Source: JANQJA01 sp047947185 (GTDB lineage: Bacteria; Pseudomonadota; Gammaproteobacteria; Pseudomonadales; Azotimanducaceae). From it: a stretch of 64,000 nucleotides of DNA. The stretch spans positions 2,852,001 to 2,916,000 of the forward strand of contig CP170502.1 in NCBI GenBank assembly GCA_047947185.1. The letters run 5' to 3'. Of the stretch, positions 17,589 to 27,700 are shown in pieces (the stretch's first letter is position 1; the number at the start of each line of letters is the position of its first letter). The notes below the pieces were generated by a model. It saw nothing but the letters and a program-made list of their open reading frames with translations, was not told the origin of the DNA and made no database searches. The position numbers were made by a program, and so were the translations under genes.

Positions 17589-19685
17589 ATGAACGACTTT
17601 AGCAACGTCCAAATTTGTCCGGCCATTGTTTTGCTGGTATTGAGCCAGTTCGGAACTGTCGCACGTGCAATTGCGGACCCCGGCATCGAGAACGTCGTTG
17701 TGCGCGGCGAGCGCGTCCTCAATGCCGTCGACATGGAGCGAAGGCTGACGCCGGGCGGCGTTTCAGTGGTCGACTTCACCGAAATACAGGATCGAAACCT
17801 CTCGAACCTCGCCGATGCGCTCCGCTACGTGCCCGGCCTGTGGTCAGCCAGTTCCAGTGGTGCCGGCACCGCGTACTACTCTATGCGGGGTTCGAACCTG
17901 GACGCCACGAACTACGACGCCAACGGAGTGAAACTGCTGGTGGACGGCCTGCCCGTTACAACCGCCGACGGCAACAACCACAACCGTTCGATAGACCCAC
18001 TCGCCATGCGTGCCGGAATCATCGCGCGCGGCGCCAACGCACTGAAGTACGGTGCCAGCACACTGGGCGGCGCCATGGACTTTGTTAGTCCCACGGCAAA
18101 GAACACGGAACCGATGCAACTTTACCTGAACTGGGGTGCGTTCGGCCAAATGCATGGTCGCGCTACGCTTGGTGGTGAAGTTGGCGAGGCGTTCGACGGT
18201 ATGCTGACGGTCGAACGAAAACGACGGGACGGTTACCGGGATCACAGCGAATCTGACCTTGAAGCGCTGTATGCCAACGTGGGTTGGCAAGCGGCAGACG
18301 GTGTTGAAACGCGCCTTTACCTTACCTACCACGACTACGAAGAAGAATTGCCGGGCGGGCTGACCGCAGACGAGGCGAGAACGATGCCGAGAGCCGCCAA
18401 TCCAGCGACCGCAACCGGCAATTTTCAATTCGATGTCGTCACCCGTCGCATCGCCAACAAGACAACGTTGGCGCTTGGGAAAACGAGCTCGCTGTCGTTT
18501 GGACTTTCCCGTGAAGTCCAGGAGCTATTTCATCCGATCGTCGATGTGCGTGTCGACTTCGACGGACCAGGCCCAATGGCACCAACCCAGGTATTCAGTC
18601 TGCTGATTGATACCGAACAGACGACCGATGGCGCAATGGTCCGGTACGAGAACCAGGCCGGATCCCACAACCTGATCGTCGGCCTCAACTGGGGACAAAC
18701 CAACAATGAGGGCGGAAACTACACCCACGATTTTGGCGTTCCAACGGGCCTCAGTACGATCGTGAACAACACGTCGATGAGCATCGAACTGTTCGCGATG
18801 GATCGCTGGTTGGTCAACGATCGCTTGACGCTGACGTACGGCTTGCAGGCAGTGCAGGCGAATCGAGAGGTAAGCAATATTACCGGCACAACATTGCGCA
18901 ACCCCAGGGCCGATTACGACAGCATCAATCCCCGTGCAGGTTTTCTATTCAGCCTTCGAGAAGACATCACCTTGTTCGGCAACCTGAGTTCGCTATACGA
19001 AGCACCAACCAACTACGAGCTCGAGGACGACGCACGCGGTAACGAAGCCACCCTGGCAGCCATGGATGGGTCGGTTTTTGAAGTCGGCGTTCGTGGTGCA
19101 CGCGCTTTTGGCGGCGGGAGTTCCCTCGACTGGGATGTGGCACTCTACTACGCGTCAATCAACAACGAGATCCTGTCCCGGGATGATCCCAATGCACCAG
19201 GCACGAGCCTGACGATCAATGTCGACGACACGATTCACGCGGGTATTGAAGCACTCGTGGGTGGCAGCTTTGTATTGGGAAATGGCCGATTGGAACCCAG
19301 GGCAAGCATCACGGTCAACGAGTTCTCGTTCGATGACGATCCACTGTACGGCGACAACGCATTACCTGCCGCGCCTGGATACGTTGTCCGTGGCGAGGTG
19401 ATCTATCGGACCAACAACGGCTTTTTCGCCGGCCCAACCTTCGACATCGTTGATCAACGCTACGCTGACTTTGCCAATACCTACGAGGTCGGGTCATACA
19501 ACCTCTGGGGATTTCGAACCGGTATAGGCCGCAGCAACTGGCAGGCTTTTCTCGAAATAAAGAATCTCGCGGACAAGGATTACATATCGACATTCAGTGT
19601 CGTGAACGCCTATTCGACACCATCCCGAATCTTCAACACGGGCGAGCCGCGCGCGGTCTACGCGGGCGTTCAATTCAACCTTTGA
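17589..19685 (+). CDS. TonB-dependent receptor, FecA-like
   Basis: 698 residues. A hydrophobic leader precedes a TonB-box-like ENVVVRGE. The plug domain contains the block SMRGSNLDATNYDANGVKLLVDGLPV and IIARGANALKYGASTLGG, typical of siderophore/metallophore receptors related to FecA. The C-terminal barrel ends in the strand VYAGVQFNL with terminal Leu. The ATG follows a purine-rich GGGGG stretch. Divergent from the PepSY gene, it probably takes up a metal chelate. The shared palindrome with the copper receptor promoter suggests co-regulation, but the ligand is not identifiable. Confidence 0.88.
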   Translation: MNDFSNVQICPAIVLLVLSQFGTVARAIADPGIENVVVRGERVLNAVDMERRLTPGGVSVVDFTEIQDRNLSNLADALRYVPGLWSASSSGAGTAYYSMRGSNLDATNYDANGVKLLVDGLPVTTADGNNHNRSIDPLAMRAGIIARGANALKYGASTLGGAMDFVSPTAKNTEPMQLYLNWGAFGQMHGRATLGGEVGEAFDGMLTVERKRRDGYRDHSESDLEALYANVGWQAADGVETRLYLTYHDYEEELPGGLTADEARTMPRAANPATATGNFQFDVVTRRIANKTTLALGKTSSLSFGLSREVQELFHPIVDVRVDFDGPGPMAPTQVFSLLIDTEQTTDGAMVRYENQAGSHNLIVGLNWGQTNNEGGNYTHDFGVPTGLSTIVNNTSMSIELFAMDRWLVNDRLTLTYGLQAVQANREVSNITGTTLRNPRADYDSINPRAGFLFSLREDITLFGNLSSLYEAPTNYELEDDARGNEATLAAMDGSVFEVGVRGARAFGGGSSLDWDVALYYASINNEILSRDDPNAPGTSLTINVDDTIHAGIEALVGGSFVLGNGRLEPRASITVNEFSFDDDPLYGDNALPAAPGYVVRGEVIYRTNNGFFAGPTFDIVDQRYADFANTYEVGSYNLWGFRTGIGRSNWQAFLEIKNLADKDYISTFSVVNAYSTPSRIFNTGEPRAVYAGVQFNL

Positions 19686-20169
19686 GGTAATTTCTGAAGC
19701 TAGACGGTAGACGGGCGTCGCGAGCGAACCTGTCAGGAATAGTCGTGGCAATCTGAGTGTCTACCTGCCGAACCGACGGTAATGGCCTGCCCCTTCCAGG
19801 GTTCGTCCTGCTGAAATGGTGACTGAAGATGCTCAATATTCAGGGAGCTTGATGGTCCTGAGCCGATAGGGTTCACAACGGTAACTTTCTGTCAGCCAGT
19901 TGATTCCCTGCCATTTCAGTTTGTTCAGTTAAGCCATATCGATGAGGCAGCGTGCCGGCCGTGCGATGAGCGCAAGCTGAGCGCCCGGTGAACTTCGCTG
20001 CACGAGTTCAAGGAAAGCGCCCGCCTGGTTGCTGACGGGTGTATATGGAAAAAGAATGGGGGCCAAGGCTGCCTGGTGCGCGAGTTCGTAGACTACTCTG
20101 GAACTTTGGGCAATCCCGCTCGCACCGCAGATGAGCGACGGATTCCAGCGATTGCTTCGTACATCTGCC
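19686..20169. other. Long intergenic stretch with a possible minus-strand gene fragment
   Basis: No complete gene seen. On the minus strand, from about 20130 down to the stop at 19929-19931, an open frame reads gene-like sequence (RVVYELAHQAALAPILFPYT; AGAFLELVQRSSPGAQLALIARP). It has no start free of the overlapping plus-strand gene. It may be a decayed gene; the family is not recognised. Confidence 0.3.
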
Positions 20170-20928
20170 ATGATACCCAGGCTACTATTGCTCATCGCAC
20201 TCCTTTGTAGCGGACCCATGATGGCGAGCGCCCCGGACCCAGAAATATCGGCGCGCTTCGAGGGCCTGTGGGTTGTGACATCACGCCGCGCCGCATTGCC
20301 GGGACAACGACCTGACTCGAATGATCGAAGGGGTCGACCGCTCGGCGCATCTGTAGATGAAGCCGGTCTGTCGAGAGGGGACCAACGGGTCAGGATGATC
20401 ATGACGGATGCCGGTCGGGCGGCATTCGAAAAATTCGATCCTGCGCTATTGCCCGCCAACAATTGCCAGTCACCGGGGTTACCTTCAATTGCCATGACAC
20501 CCAACTTGCAACTGTGGGAATTCGCCGACGGTCAGCTCAAGATTACACATGAGTATTTCAGCACAGAGCGAACGGTTCATTTTGACCCACAGAAACCAGC
20601 GAATCTCAAGGAGACGCACCTTGGTTACGCTACCGCTAGTCTGGATGACAACACACTCACGATAACAACCACGGCACTGGCGCCCAGCTGGGGTGGGCTC
20701 AGCCGCAATGCGCCCTCAAGCAACGCAAGAATCGTAACCGAGCGTTACACCCTCTCGGAAGATGGCCAATCGATCACAGGTACTCTTACCATCGAGGATA
20801 AGAATTTCCTCCAAAGAACGATCGAACTTCCTCTTCGCCTTCGGCGCGCAGATGCCGGCACAGAACTGGTTCTCTTCCCCTGCAGTATCGAGGCGTCCCA
20901 ACGTCATCTGGATCAGCCGCAACCGTAG
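20170..20928 (+). CDS. Secreted protein of unknown function
   Basis: From ATG 20170 the product has 252 residues and starts with a clean signal peptide (MIPRLLLLIALLCSGPMMASA). An ATG 39 bases upstream would add 13 residues before the hydrophobic core. The mature part shows ARFEGLWVV, a conserved-looking NNCQSPGLPSIAMTP block, and beta-strand-rich segments (LKITHEYFSTERTVHF; GTLTIEDKNFLQRTIELPLRL). I associate this layout with periplasmic proteins of unknown function in gammaproteobacteria. No catalytic motif is visible. It converges on the PEP-CTERM gene. Confidence 0.7.
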   Translation: MIPRLLLLIALLCSGPMMASAPDPEISARFEGLWVVTSRRAALPGQRPDSNDRRGRPLGASVDEAGLSRGDQRVRMIMTDAGRAAFEKFDPALLPANNCQSPGLPSIAMTPNLQLWEFADGQLKITHEYFSTERTVHFDPQKPANLKETHLGYATASLDDNTLTITTTALAPSWGGLSRNAPSSNARIVTERYTLSEDGQSITGTLTIEDKNFLQRTIELPLRLRRADAGTELVLFPCSIEASQRHLDQPQP

Positions 20929-21051
20929 GATCGGCAGAACTGAACACAGTTCGGCAGGTGCAACCTCTCATCCGGTCGTACTCCTCTATCTCGATAACGT
21001 CCAGCCGGTAGGCCCGCATTCACGGATTGGCATGCAAACCTGGCGGTGCGC

Positions 21052-21939
21052 CTACCGAATTCCGCCCAGTCGCCGCCGACCTCTCAGCACGCCAAGCAGC
21101 AAGGCACTGGCGAACAGGGACAATGTACCGGGCTCTGGCACCGAGGGGGGTACGGAGTTGCCATAGAGGGCGCCACTGGCGGTGGTGAACGTGACTCCAG
21201 GAGTCAGCACTTCAATGTGATACAACGCATCCAGATCCAGAAACAGGTTCTGCGGGCCTGCCAACGAATCGCTCTGCCAGTTGGCCCCAAGACTCCAGTG
21301 CAGCAAGCCGCTGAAGTCCACGGTCTGGCCGACCTGGTACGTCCGGATGGCGGAGGGAACCGAGCCGAGGGAACCAACCGTGGAATTGTTCGTGTAGTCG
21401 ATGCCCGCGATGTAGCAGCAATCCTGGCCGCCATTGTAGATGCGGGCGCCGAAATTGGTTGTCTGATAGTACTGCGGCACGCCGGCATAGGTGGCGTTGG
21501 TACCCCAGTCCAGGTCCACCGAGTAACGTACGTCGACGGCCGTGCCAACCGCCAGCGATGACGAGTTCAGGGTGAAACTGTCGAAGAAATTGGCAATACC
21601 GCTGCCGCTGGCGCCGGATCCCGACCAGGCCGGGGACCAGAGGTTGACGTGCGCTCCTGCGGACAAAGCGCCGAAGGTTCCGCCCGCCGTTGAGCTCCCC
21701 AGGCCAGCACCAGTCTGGGCAGAGGCAGAGAGTGCACTGCCGTCCCAGGGATTGGCGCAGGGGCTTCCGTCCAATGGTGAAAAATGTAGGCAGTCGTTAG
21801 TGTCGACCTGATGGTACTCGTAGTTGCTCTGGCTGTTGCTCGCGAGGCGCAGCATGAGGTAGGGCGAGGCCTGCGCCAGCAAGGGCGTCAGCAGCAGGCT
21901 GGCAACGAAGGTCAGCCGAATCAGATCGAGGTGGCGCAT
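21052..21939 (-). CDS. PEP-CTERM sorting-domain protein
   Basis: ATG 21939 gives 295 residues starting with the signal peptide MRHLDLIRLTFVASLLLTPL (cleavage likely after AQA). An upstream in-frame ATG at 21981 adds 14 residues. The body is Ser/Gly/Asn-rich and beta-predicted, without a known catalytic domain. The C-terminus has the full PEP-CTERM signature: VPEPGTLSLF, a hydrophobic helix (ASALLLGVL) and RGRRR. Such proteins are exported and processed by exosortase and are tied to exopolysaccharide production. No exosortase or PrsK/PrsR genes are in the window. It lies downstream of, and co-directional with, the LuxR/hybrid-kinase pair. Confidence 0.88.
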   Translation of the reverse strand: MRHLDLIRLTFVASLLLTPLLAQASPYLMLRLASNSQSNYEYHQVDTNDCLHFSPLDGSPCANPWDGSALSASAQTGAGLGSSTAGGTFGALSAGAHVNLWSPAWSGSGASGSGIANFFDSFTLNSSSLAVGTAVDVRYSVDLDWGTNATYAGVPQYYQTTNFGARIYNGGQDCCYIAGIDYTNNSTVGSLGSVPSAIRTYQVGQTVDFSGLLHWSLGANWQSDSLAGPQNLFLDLDALYHIEVLTPGVTFTTASGALYGNSVPPSVPEPGTLSLFASALLLGVLRGRRRLGGIR

Positions 21940-22020
21940 GGCGTTGATTCCAAAAGTTGTCTTGGCAAAAAGATTAAGCAAAGCCAGAGTCTGCGACCAT
22001 AGGCCGATTGACCCAGTCGG

Positions 22021-23769
22021 TCAGGACAGGTGCGCGGTCAGCAGTGCACGCAACCGAATGGGTTTGGCGGGTTTCTGAAGCACCAGGATGTCGCTGCCTG
22101 GCATCTGTTCGGGCAAATGATGCTCACCCGTGAGCAGGATGCGCAACTTCAGTTTCGGCTGCAGCGCTGGCAACGATGTCAGCAGGGCACTGCCGTCAAG
22201 TGTGCCGGGTAAACGCCAGTCACTGATCACCGCGACAAAGTCATAATGCCTGGCCAGCGCCAACGCCTGGTCGCCATCGCTGGCGCAGTGGGTTTCCAGA
22301 CCCCAGCCCGCGAGCACCTTGGCCAACGACTCCAGAACCAGGGGATCGTCTTCCACCAACATGATGCGGCCGTGCAGTTGCAGGTCCACATCGCCATCTG
22401 TCATCGACGGCGGCATCGCATCGGCGTCCGTCATGGGCAACAGGCACTCGAAGCGGGTGCCCTTGCCGACCACGGAGCAGACGTTGAGGGGGATCTCCAA
22501 CAACCGGCAGATCCGCTGGACGATGCTCAAGCCCAGCCCGCTGCCCTGGTTGCGGTTGCGTTCGACATTTCCCAGTTGGGTGAATTCATTGAAGATGTCG
22601 TGCAATGCCGCAGGGTCGATGCCACAGCCTGTATCGCTGACGGCGACCGCCCAGTGCCCCGCTTTCTTTCGTACCGACAACAGCACGCCGCCGTGCTCCG
22701 TATAGCGGATGGCGTTGTTGATCAGGTTCGCGATGATGCGCTCCAGGAGTTCCGGGTCGGTATCGGCGCTGGCAATGGTGTGCCTGGGAAGCCGTATCCG
22801 AAACTGCAGGTTTTTGGCCAAAGCCACGCCTTCGTACAAACTCGCCTGGTGCTGTAACAGCGCATGCAGGTTGGTGGCGCGACGCTGTGACTGCACCCGG
22901 CCGGCATCGAGTCTGGCGATGTCCAACAGGGCCTCCAGCAGTTTTTCCATGCTGTCGAGACATTGGGCCAGGCGGTCTACATGCCCTTGCCCCGAAGGAT
23001 CGGGTTTAAACAGGGATAGGTAGTACCCCATCGCCTGCACCGGCTGACGCAGGTCGTGGCTGGCGGCGGCAAAGAAACGGGACTTGGCTTGGCCGAGTTG
23101 TTCCAGCGTTTGAGTCTTGGCTTTCAGCATCTCGATCAGTTGGAGGTTTTCGTAGCGCATGCGGTACGAATCCAGCACCAGGCGGGCCTGATTGCGACCG
23201 AACAAGACAACCGTGGCCATGAACAGCAGATACATGCTGCCCGCCAACCAGCCCTCGGGCGGTCCCTCGCTCCACAGCCTCAGCTCCAGTGGCGTGGCCA
23301 ATGGCACCAGAAAGGCCAGCATCGCGCGATAGTAGTAGGCATAGAAATGAATGGCGGCGGCCGCGCAACCGCACAGAATAATGATGGTGAAGGTCCACCA
23401 GGCCCCGAATTCTGGCCCAAAAAACAGCCAACCGGTGGCGCCCAGGCTGGCACCGTTCAGGAAGGCGACACGCATGATCCGTCGGGCTTGCTGATCCGGA
23501 TCGCGCATCGCATCTGAGGTCGAATTTCGGTACGCAAACCAGCCCGCGAGGTTGATTCCTTGCACCACCAGAAAACCGCAGTACCAGAGCACCGCGATGC
23601 GTGGCGTGAAGTCGAGAAAGACCAGCAGAAAGGCCGTGCCGACCACCAGCACGGAGACCATGGCGCGCAGCGACTGAGACGCCAGACCGGCGATGAGATC
23701 GCGTTGCAGGGCAGGGTCATCGACTGGTACCGCGAACGCGTCTTTCAAGCTCAAGGGTGGTTCACTCAT
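22021..23769 (-). CDS. Hybrid sensor histidine kinase/response regulator
   Basis: From ATG 23769 the product has 582 residues. That start overlaps the regulator's stop by 8 bases (coupled translation); a longer frame to 23838 lacks support. Six or so TM helices fill residues ~35-205. The kinase core follows: H-box AAASHDLRQPVQAMGYYLSL, N-box LINNAIRYTEHGG, and G-boxes VSDTGCGIDP and GSGLGLSIVQRICRLL. A C-terminal receiver has LVEDDPLVLESL, phospho-acceptor Asp in VISDWRLPG, and LQKPAKPIRL. It pairs with the LuxR-type regulator directly upstream. The input signal is unknown; the sensor has no periplasmic domain of note. Confidence 0.88.
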   Translation of the reverse strand: MSEPPLSLKDAFAVPVDDPALQRDLIAGLASQSLRAMVSVLVVGTAFLLVFLDFTPRIAVLWYCGFLVVQGINLAGWFAYRNSTSDAMRDPDQQARRIMRVAFLNGASLGATGWLFFGPEFGAWWTFTIIILCGCAAAAIHFYAYYYRAMLAFLVPLATPLELRLWSEGPPEGWLAGSMYLLFMATVVLFGRNQARLVLDSYRMRYENLQLIEMLKAKTQTLEQLGQAKSRFFAAASHDLRQPVQAMGYYLSLFKPDPSGQGHVDRLAQCLDSMEKLLEALLDIARLDAGRVQSQRRATNLHALLQHQASLYEGVALAKNLQFRIRLPRHTIASADTDPELLERIIANLINNAIRYTEHGGVLLSVRKKAGHWAVAVSDTGCGIDPAALHDIFNEFTQLGNVERNRNQGSGLGLSIVQRICRLLEIPLNVCSVVGKGTRFECLLPMTDADAMPPSMTDGDVDLQLHGRIMLVEDDPLVLESLAKVLAGWGLETHCASDGDQALALARHYDFVAVISDWRLPGTLDGSALLTSLPALQPKLKLRILLTGEHHLPEQMPGSDILVLQKPAKPIRLRALLTAHLS

Positions 23770-24385
23770 CGTGATCCGGTGCGCGATGTTGGGTGAGGGT
23801 GACGGCCTGCACACGATTGCCAGCACCCAGGCGCTCATAAATCTGGGCCAGGTGGTTCTTCACCGTGCTGGGCGAGATGCCGAGATGCCGCGAGATTTCC
23901 TTGTTGCTGGCCCCGCCAGCCGCCAGTTCCAGGATTTCCAGCTGACGTGCTGTGAGATCCATCACCCGTTGTCGTGCCAGTGCCGGGGGAAACCAGCTGT
24001 CGCCCTCCGCGATACGTGCCAGCACGTCCAGCAAGGCCGGCAGTTCCAGGGATTTTGGGACGAATACCACCAGTCCCCCGGCCCTGGCCTTCTCACTCAA
24101 GCCCATGCCATCGACACCAGACATCAGGCCGACAGCGACACCTGGAAACGCCTTGCGCAGACTCAATGCCGCCAGCAGCCCGGATTCGTTCGTCAGGTTG
24201 TGGTCCACGAGAACCAGGTCGTACTGCAGCGGGGCAGCGGTCAGGCGGTTCCAGGCCTCGGCGATTGTTCCCACAGCCTGCGCCCGCAGGCCGGGGACCG
24301 CGTTCTGCAGCGCAAGCACCAGGCCATCGCGGAACAGGGGATGATCATCCACGATCAACAGGGAAAAGTCGGACAAGGCCTTCAT
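23762..24385 (-). CDS. LuxR/NarL-family response regulator
   Basis: ATG 24385 gives 207 residues starting directly before the receiver (LLIVDDHPLFRDGL). The longer frame to 24490 is rejected because it adds an unrelated hydrophobic leader. The receiver has Asp in LVLVDHNLTN and Lys in VVFVPKS. The C-terminal LuxR HTH reads LTARQLEILELAAGGASNKEI and ISPSTVKNHLAQIYERLGAGN. It is first in a two-gene operon with the hybrid kinase and overlaps it by 8 bases. It may control the PEP-CTERM gene downstream, but no binding site was identified. Confidence 0.88.
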   Translation of the reverse strand: MKALSDFSLLIVDDHPLFRDGLVLALQNAVPGLRAQAVGTIAEAWNRLTAAPLQYDLVLVDHNLTNESGLLAALSLRKAFPGVAVGLMSGVDGMGLSEKARAGGLVVFVPKSLELPALLDVLARIAEGDSWFPPALARQRVMDLTARQLEILELAAGGASNKEISRHLGISPSTVKNHLAQIYERLGAGNRVQAVTLTQHRAPDHDE

Positions 24386-24780
24386 CGGTGGGTGCCATAC
24401 AAGTCTGCTTAGCACCAGCAGTATAGAGTAGCGCCACGCAAGCGCCATAGGTCGTCTGACCCAGGCACCCATGCGCCCGCCCGTATCCAACCCGAATCCC
24501 GGCAGCTAAAGGCTGAGGTAGTCAACGGGCTGGTAGATGTCGATCAGACCGTGGTTGCCCGTCAGCGGATATTTGAGCCCCGTGGCGCAGTTGAACAGCA
24601 TTACCCTGCGGATGCTCCTTTCCTCCGTACCTCCCGGCCGAAGACCTGGGCAATCTCGTCTTCTGCCTGTGAAGAACGCCGCCACCTGTATGCCTGAACG
24701 AAATTCTTATCAGCCCGACGTGGAATCGATTCTACGGTGGCCTTTAGGCCGGGGATGCAGGTTCAGGCCCCGCCCCCCGC
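24386..24780. other. Intergenic stretch with one gene remnant
   Basis: About 395 bases between the LuxR regulator start and the lipoprotein stop. Apart from the threonine-synthase-like tail at 24506-24601, no gene, repeat or clear terminator was seen. Confidence 0.5.
24506..24601 (-). pseudogene. C-terminal remnant of a threonine synthase-like enzyme
   Basis: The minus-strand frame reads MLFNCATGLKYPL and then ends YQPVDYLSL before a TAG. The FNCATGLKYP block is the characteristic C-terminal motif of PLP-dependent threonine synthases. In-frame coding continues a few codons upstream (ERSIRRV) and then fades, so the rest of the gene is gone. It lies between two unrelated genes on the same strand. 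Confidence 0.45.
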
Positions 24781-27700
24781 TTACTCCGCCTGCAAAACCC
24801 CCATCTCCCACAGTTGCTCCGGCGAAACGGTGTCCTTCGCCGGCAGGATAAGGGTTCCGTTTTCCGGATCGAAGCGATGATCCGAGGAACTGGCAGAGAC
24901 AATCCTGCTGTCCAGAATCTTGTAGCTGTCGGCCTCTGGGCCGATGAGCCAGATCTTTGGGCCATCGTCTTCGAGAAGAAGGTAGTGCCCGTAGGTTCCA
25001 ATTGGGCGCGTATTTGCGGACGGTCCGTTCGGGTCTGAGTAGTTTGTGACCATAGTTGTCAGACCATCTTCATCGACCACCCATAACTCGAACGTTGATG
25101 TTTCATCGTCGTATGTCCGGCGGTACAGGACGTCATCTGCTTCATCCATTTTTATAGCGCGGTGTCTAAAGAACGGCTCCGCATTATCTTCGTGCACGAT
25201 TTGTTCTAGTTCTTTGCTTGTTGTGTCGAAGACGTGAATGGAGCTTTTGTCTGTCGATGTATCATGCCCAGATAGAAAAATGCGCGTATCCTCAGATGAC
25301 TCAGGTAGTTCACTGATCTCCGACAACTCTAACTGCAGGCTTTCAGTCGTCGAGAGCCGTTCTACAGTGTTGGTGCCCGGGTCGTGGTAGTAGGTCACAT
25401 AGGGGCTATCCTGGTCGGCACGCATTTGGAAAAAGACAAATCCTCCACGCACGACGACATCCCTCATCTGACGTCCTTCGCCGACTCCAGCAATCTCACT
25501 GACATCCAGCGTCCCGAGGTCGAGCCTTAGCAGCTGATCTTCACCGGAGAACGCCTGAATAAAGAAAAAACCAGGAACCTGCTGGGAAAGTTGGCCTGTC
25601 ACAGAGCGTAGTCCGAGCGGCCGCTCTTTCGCTAACATCTCACCATCATTGCGTGAAATACGCACGATCTCGTTTGCGCTCATCGCGATCAGCGAATCAC
25701 CTATTGCAGTAGCTAACGTGAACTGGCCCGCGAGCGACGCCACAAGGTCCACCGTAAAATCGTCAGCAACGCACCATACGTCAGTTCGAAGGTCGCTTCC
25801 TACGACAAGTTCACCGAAACAAACGCCCGCCGAAGCAACAGCCAAGTCAGTAATCAGCGGACTTCCGAAAGAAGTACCACCCTCGAATAGACTCTCTGCT
25901 GCATTCATCCCACGCTCGAAGGCGAACACGACGCCGGACTTCACGAAAAAAATCCGACTATTCACAAGCTGTGCGTTGTCCACTCGTCCGGACAGAATAT
26001 CTACTGCTGTGTTTCCAATCAGCACATCGGTGCCGGTTCGTGAAAAATCAGTGGACCACACTTCCTCGTCTCCATTTTCAAGATCCACAGAAAAGATTGC
26101 ACGGTCATTAACTACCGTGTGCTTTCCAGCGAACTGCGGCTTGGAACCGCTTGGGAACTCGCCGATCATTCGAGTACTTGCCGCTGTCCCGTCGGAAACC
26201 CATATCTGCCACATCCGGCCATCACTGGACTCCGCGGCGAAAGCAATCTTGTCACCGGCGGCCCCTAGAGGGCGAAAGGAACGACCGAATGTTAGATCAA
26301 GCAGAACGTCATCCTGGCGAGTGTGACGGTTGACATAACGAACCTGGAAATTCTGTACATAGAGAACCCCGTTTGTTGAAGCAAGCGCGTTATTGAGTAA
26401 ATGCTGCTCTACCTCACCAATCTTGTTTGTCCCTGCCAGGCTACCGTCGGTCTGCCAGAGCTCACCAGCTACGCGGAAATAGGCGACCTCTGGTGTCACC
26501 AAATCAAGTTCTTCTACTAGACCTGCGTGTAGCTCAGTCGACTGATCTCCGCGTATGAATCGGGCGCGAGTTCCAAACGCCAGCAGCCCGTCCTTGAACG
26601 AAAGGACAGCTTCAGTGTGTGCGATGCCTCCGACCTGTGCTACGGGTGACAAGGAACTTCCATCGATGTAACGGTTGTGAACTGGCGCGCCAGTGCCAGT
26701 TTGTGAGTAGAAGTAAGCGATGTGTCCTGTGACACCCCGCAGGACCAGATCGAGCGTGTCTGGAAACTCAAGCAGCATGCGCGTGCCTGTCTCGGTGCCA
26801 TCGGTCGTCCATAGCTGTACGTCGACACCCAACTTAATGCCGAAAAATGCTCTTGCTTCGGACGCTTTGATGTCCGTGACGAAATCTGGAAGCTCGGTGA
26901 TCAGTTCGGTCCCTTCGTTGGTCCCGTCGGACCTCCAGAGTTCATACCGAAAACCGTTGAAAACGCTGGCTATTGCGTAGTCACCGACCTTCACAATTTT
27001 CCGAACCGTTAGACCATCGGGATAGCCATCGGGCGCTATCCGGGCACTCTCGACTCCGCTGATGCTCCACAGCTTGTCGCCCTGTAACTGCTCACCGGCA
27101 AAGAGTACGCGATCGCCAAGAACGACAAAGTCGCGCGCACCAGACACACCTTCAGTGTTAGTAGATCGTTCCCCTATCAACGGTGACATAGATACATCCG
27201 CGAGCCGTTTTGGAACTAGCGCCTTTGCCAGGTTGCCTAACCGACGATATGTATCCCCACCAAAACGTTCCGCCAGACTCTTGGCTGCCTCTGACTCATG
27301 ACGCAATGCGCGGATGAAAGCACGCGTTACGCCAATCCGTTTTTTTTCATCGAGGCCAGAGTCTGAAAGTTGGAAAAGAAGGTCAATGAGTGCGTTGTCC
27401 AGCGTCATCGGGCTCTCGGCAGCAAGACCCAATACTGCGCCGTTCAGGTAAGCGAAAGCGAGCTCAGTACCCGTAGCACTCTGCGGAATGGAACCCGGGT
27501 CCGTCAGATCAAGGACGTTCAAAAGGTCAACACGGCCAGAGACAACACTACCTGTTGGCTCGATTAGCGCATTGACAAGGTCAAGCACCTGGGCGTTGAT
27601 TCCATTCAATCGAGTCTCATCAAGCGAATCGATAGGCTCGGACATCGAAGCGACGACCTCGCTGAAGAAGTGGACGTTTGACGTGACCGTTGTTGTCCGA

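Noticed and set aside
22246..22857. 203-residue plus-strand open frame inside the hybrid kinase
   Set aside because: Antisense to a well-supported kinase with all boxes intact; composition is that of a GC-rich shadow frame.
23693..24412. 239-residue plus-strand open frame opposite the LuxR regulator
   Set aside because: Antisense shadow; the regulator on the other strand has intact receiver and HTH motifs.
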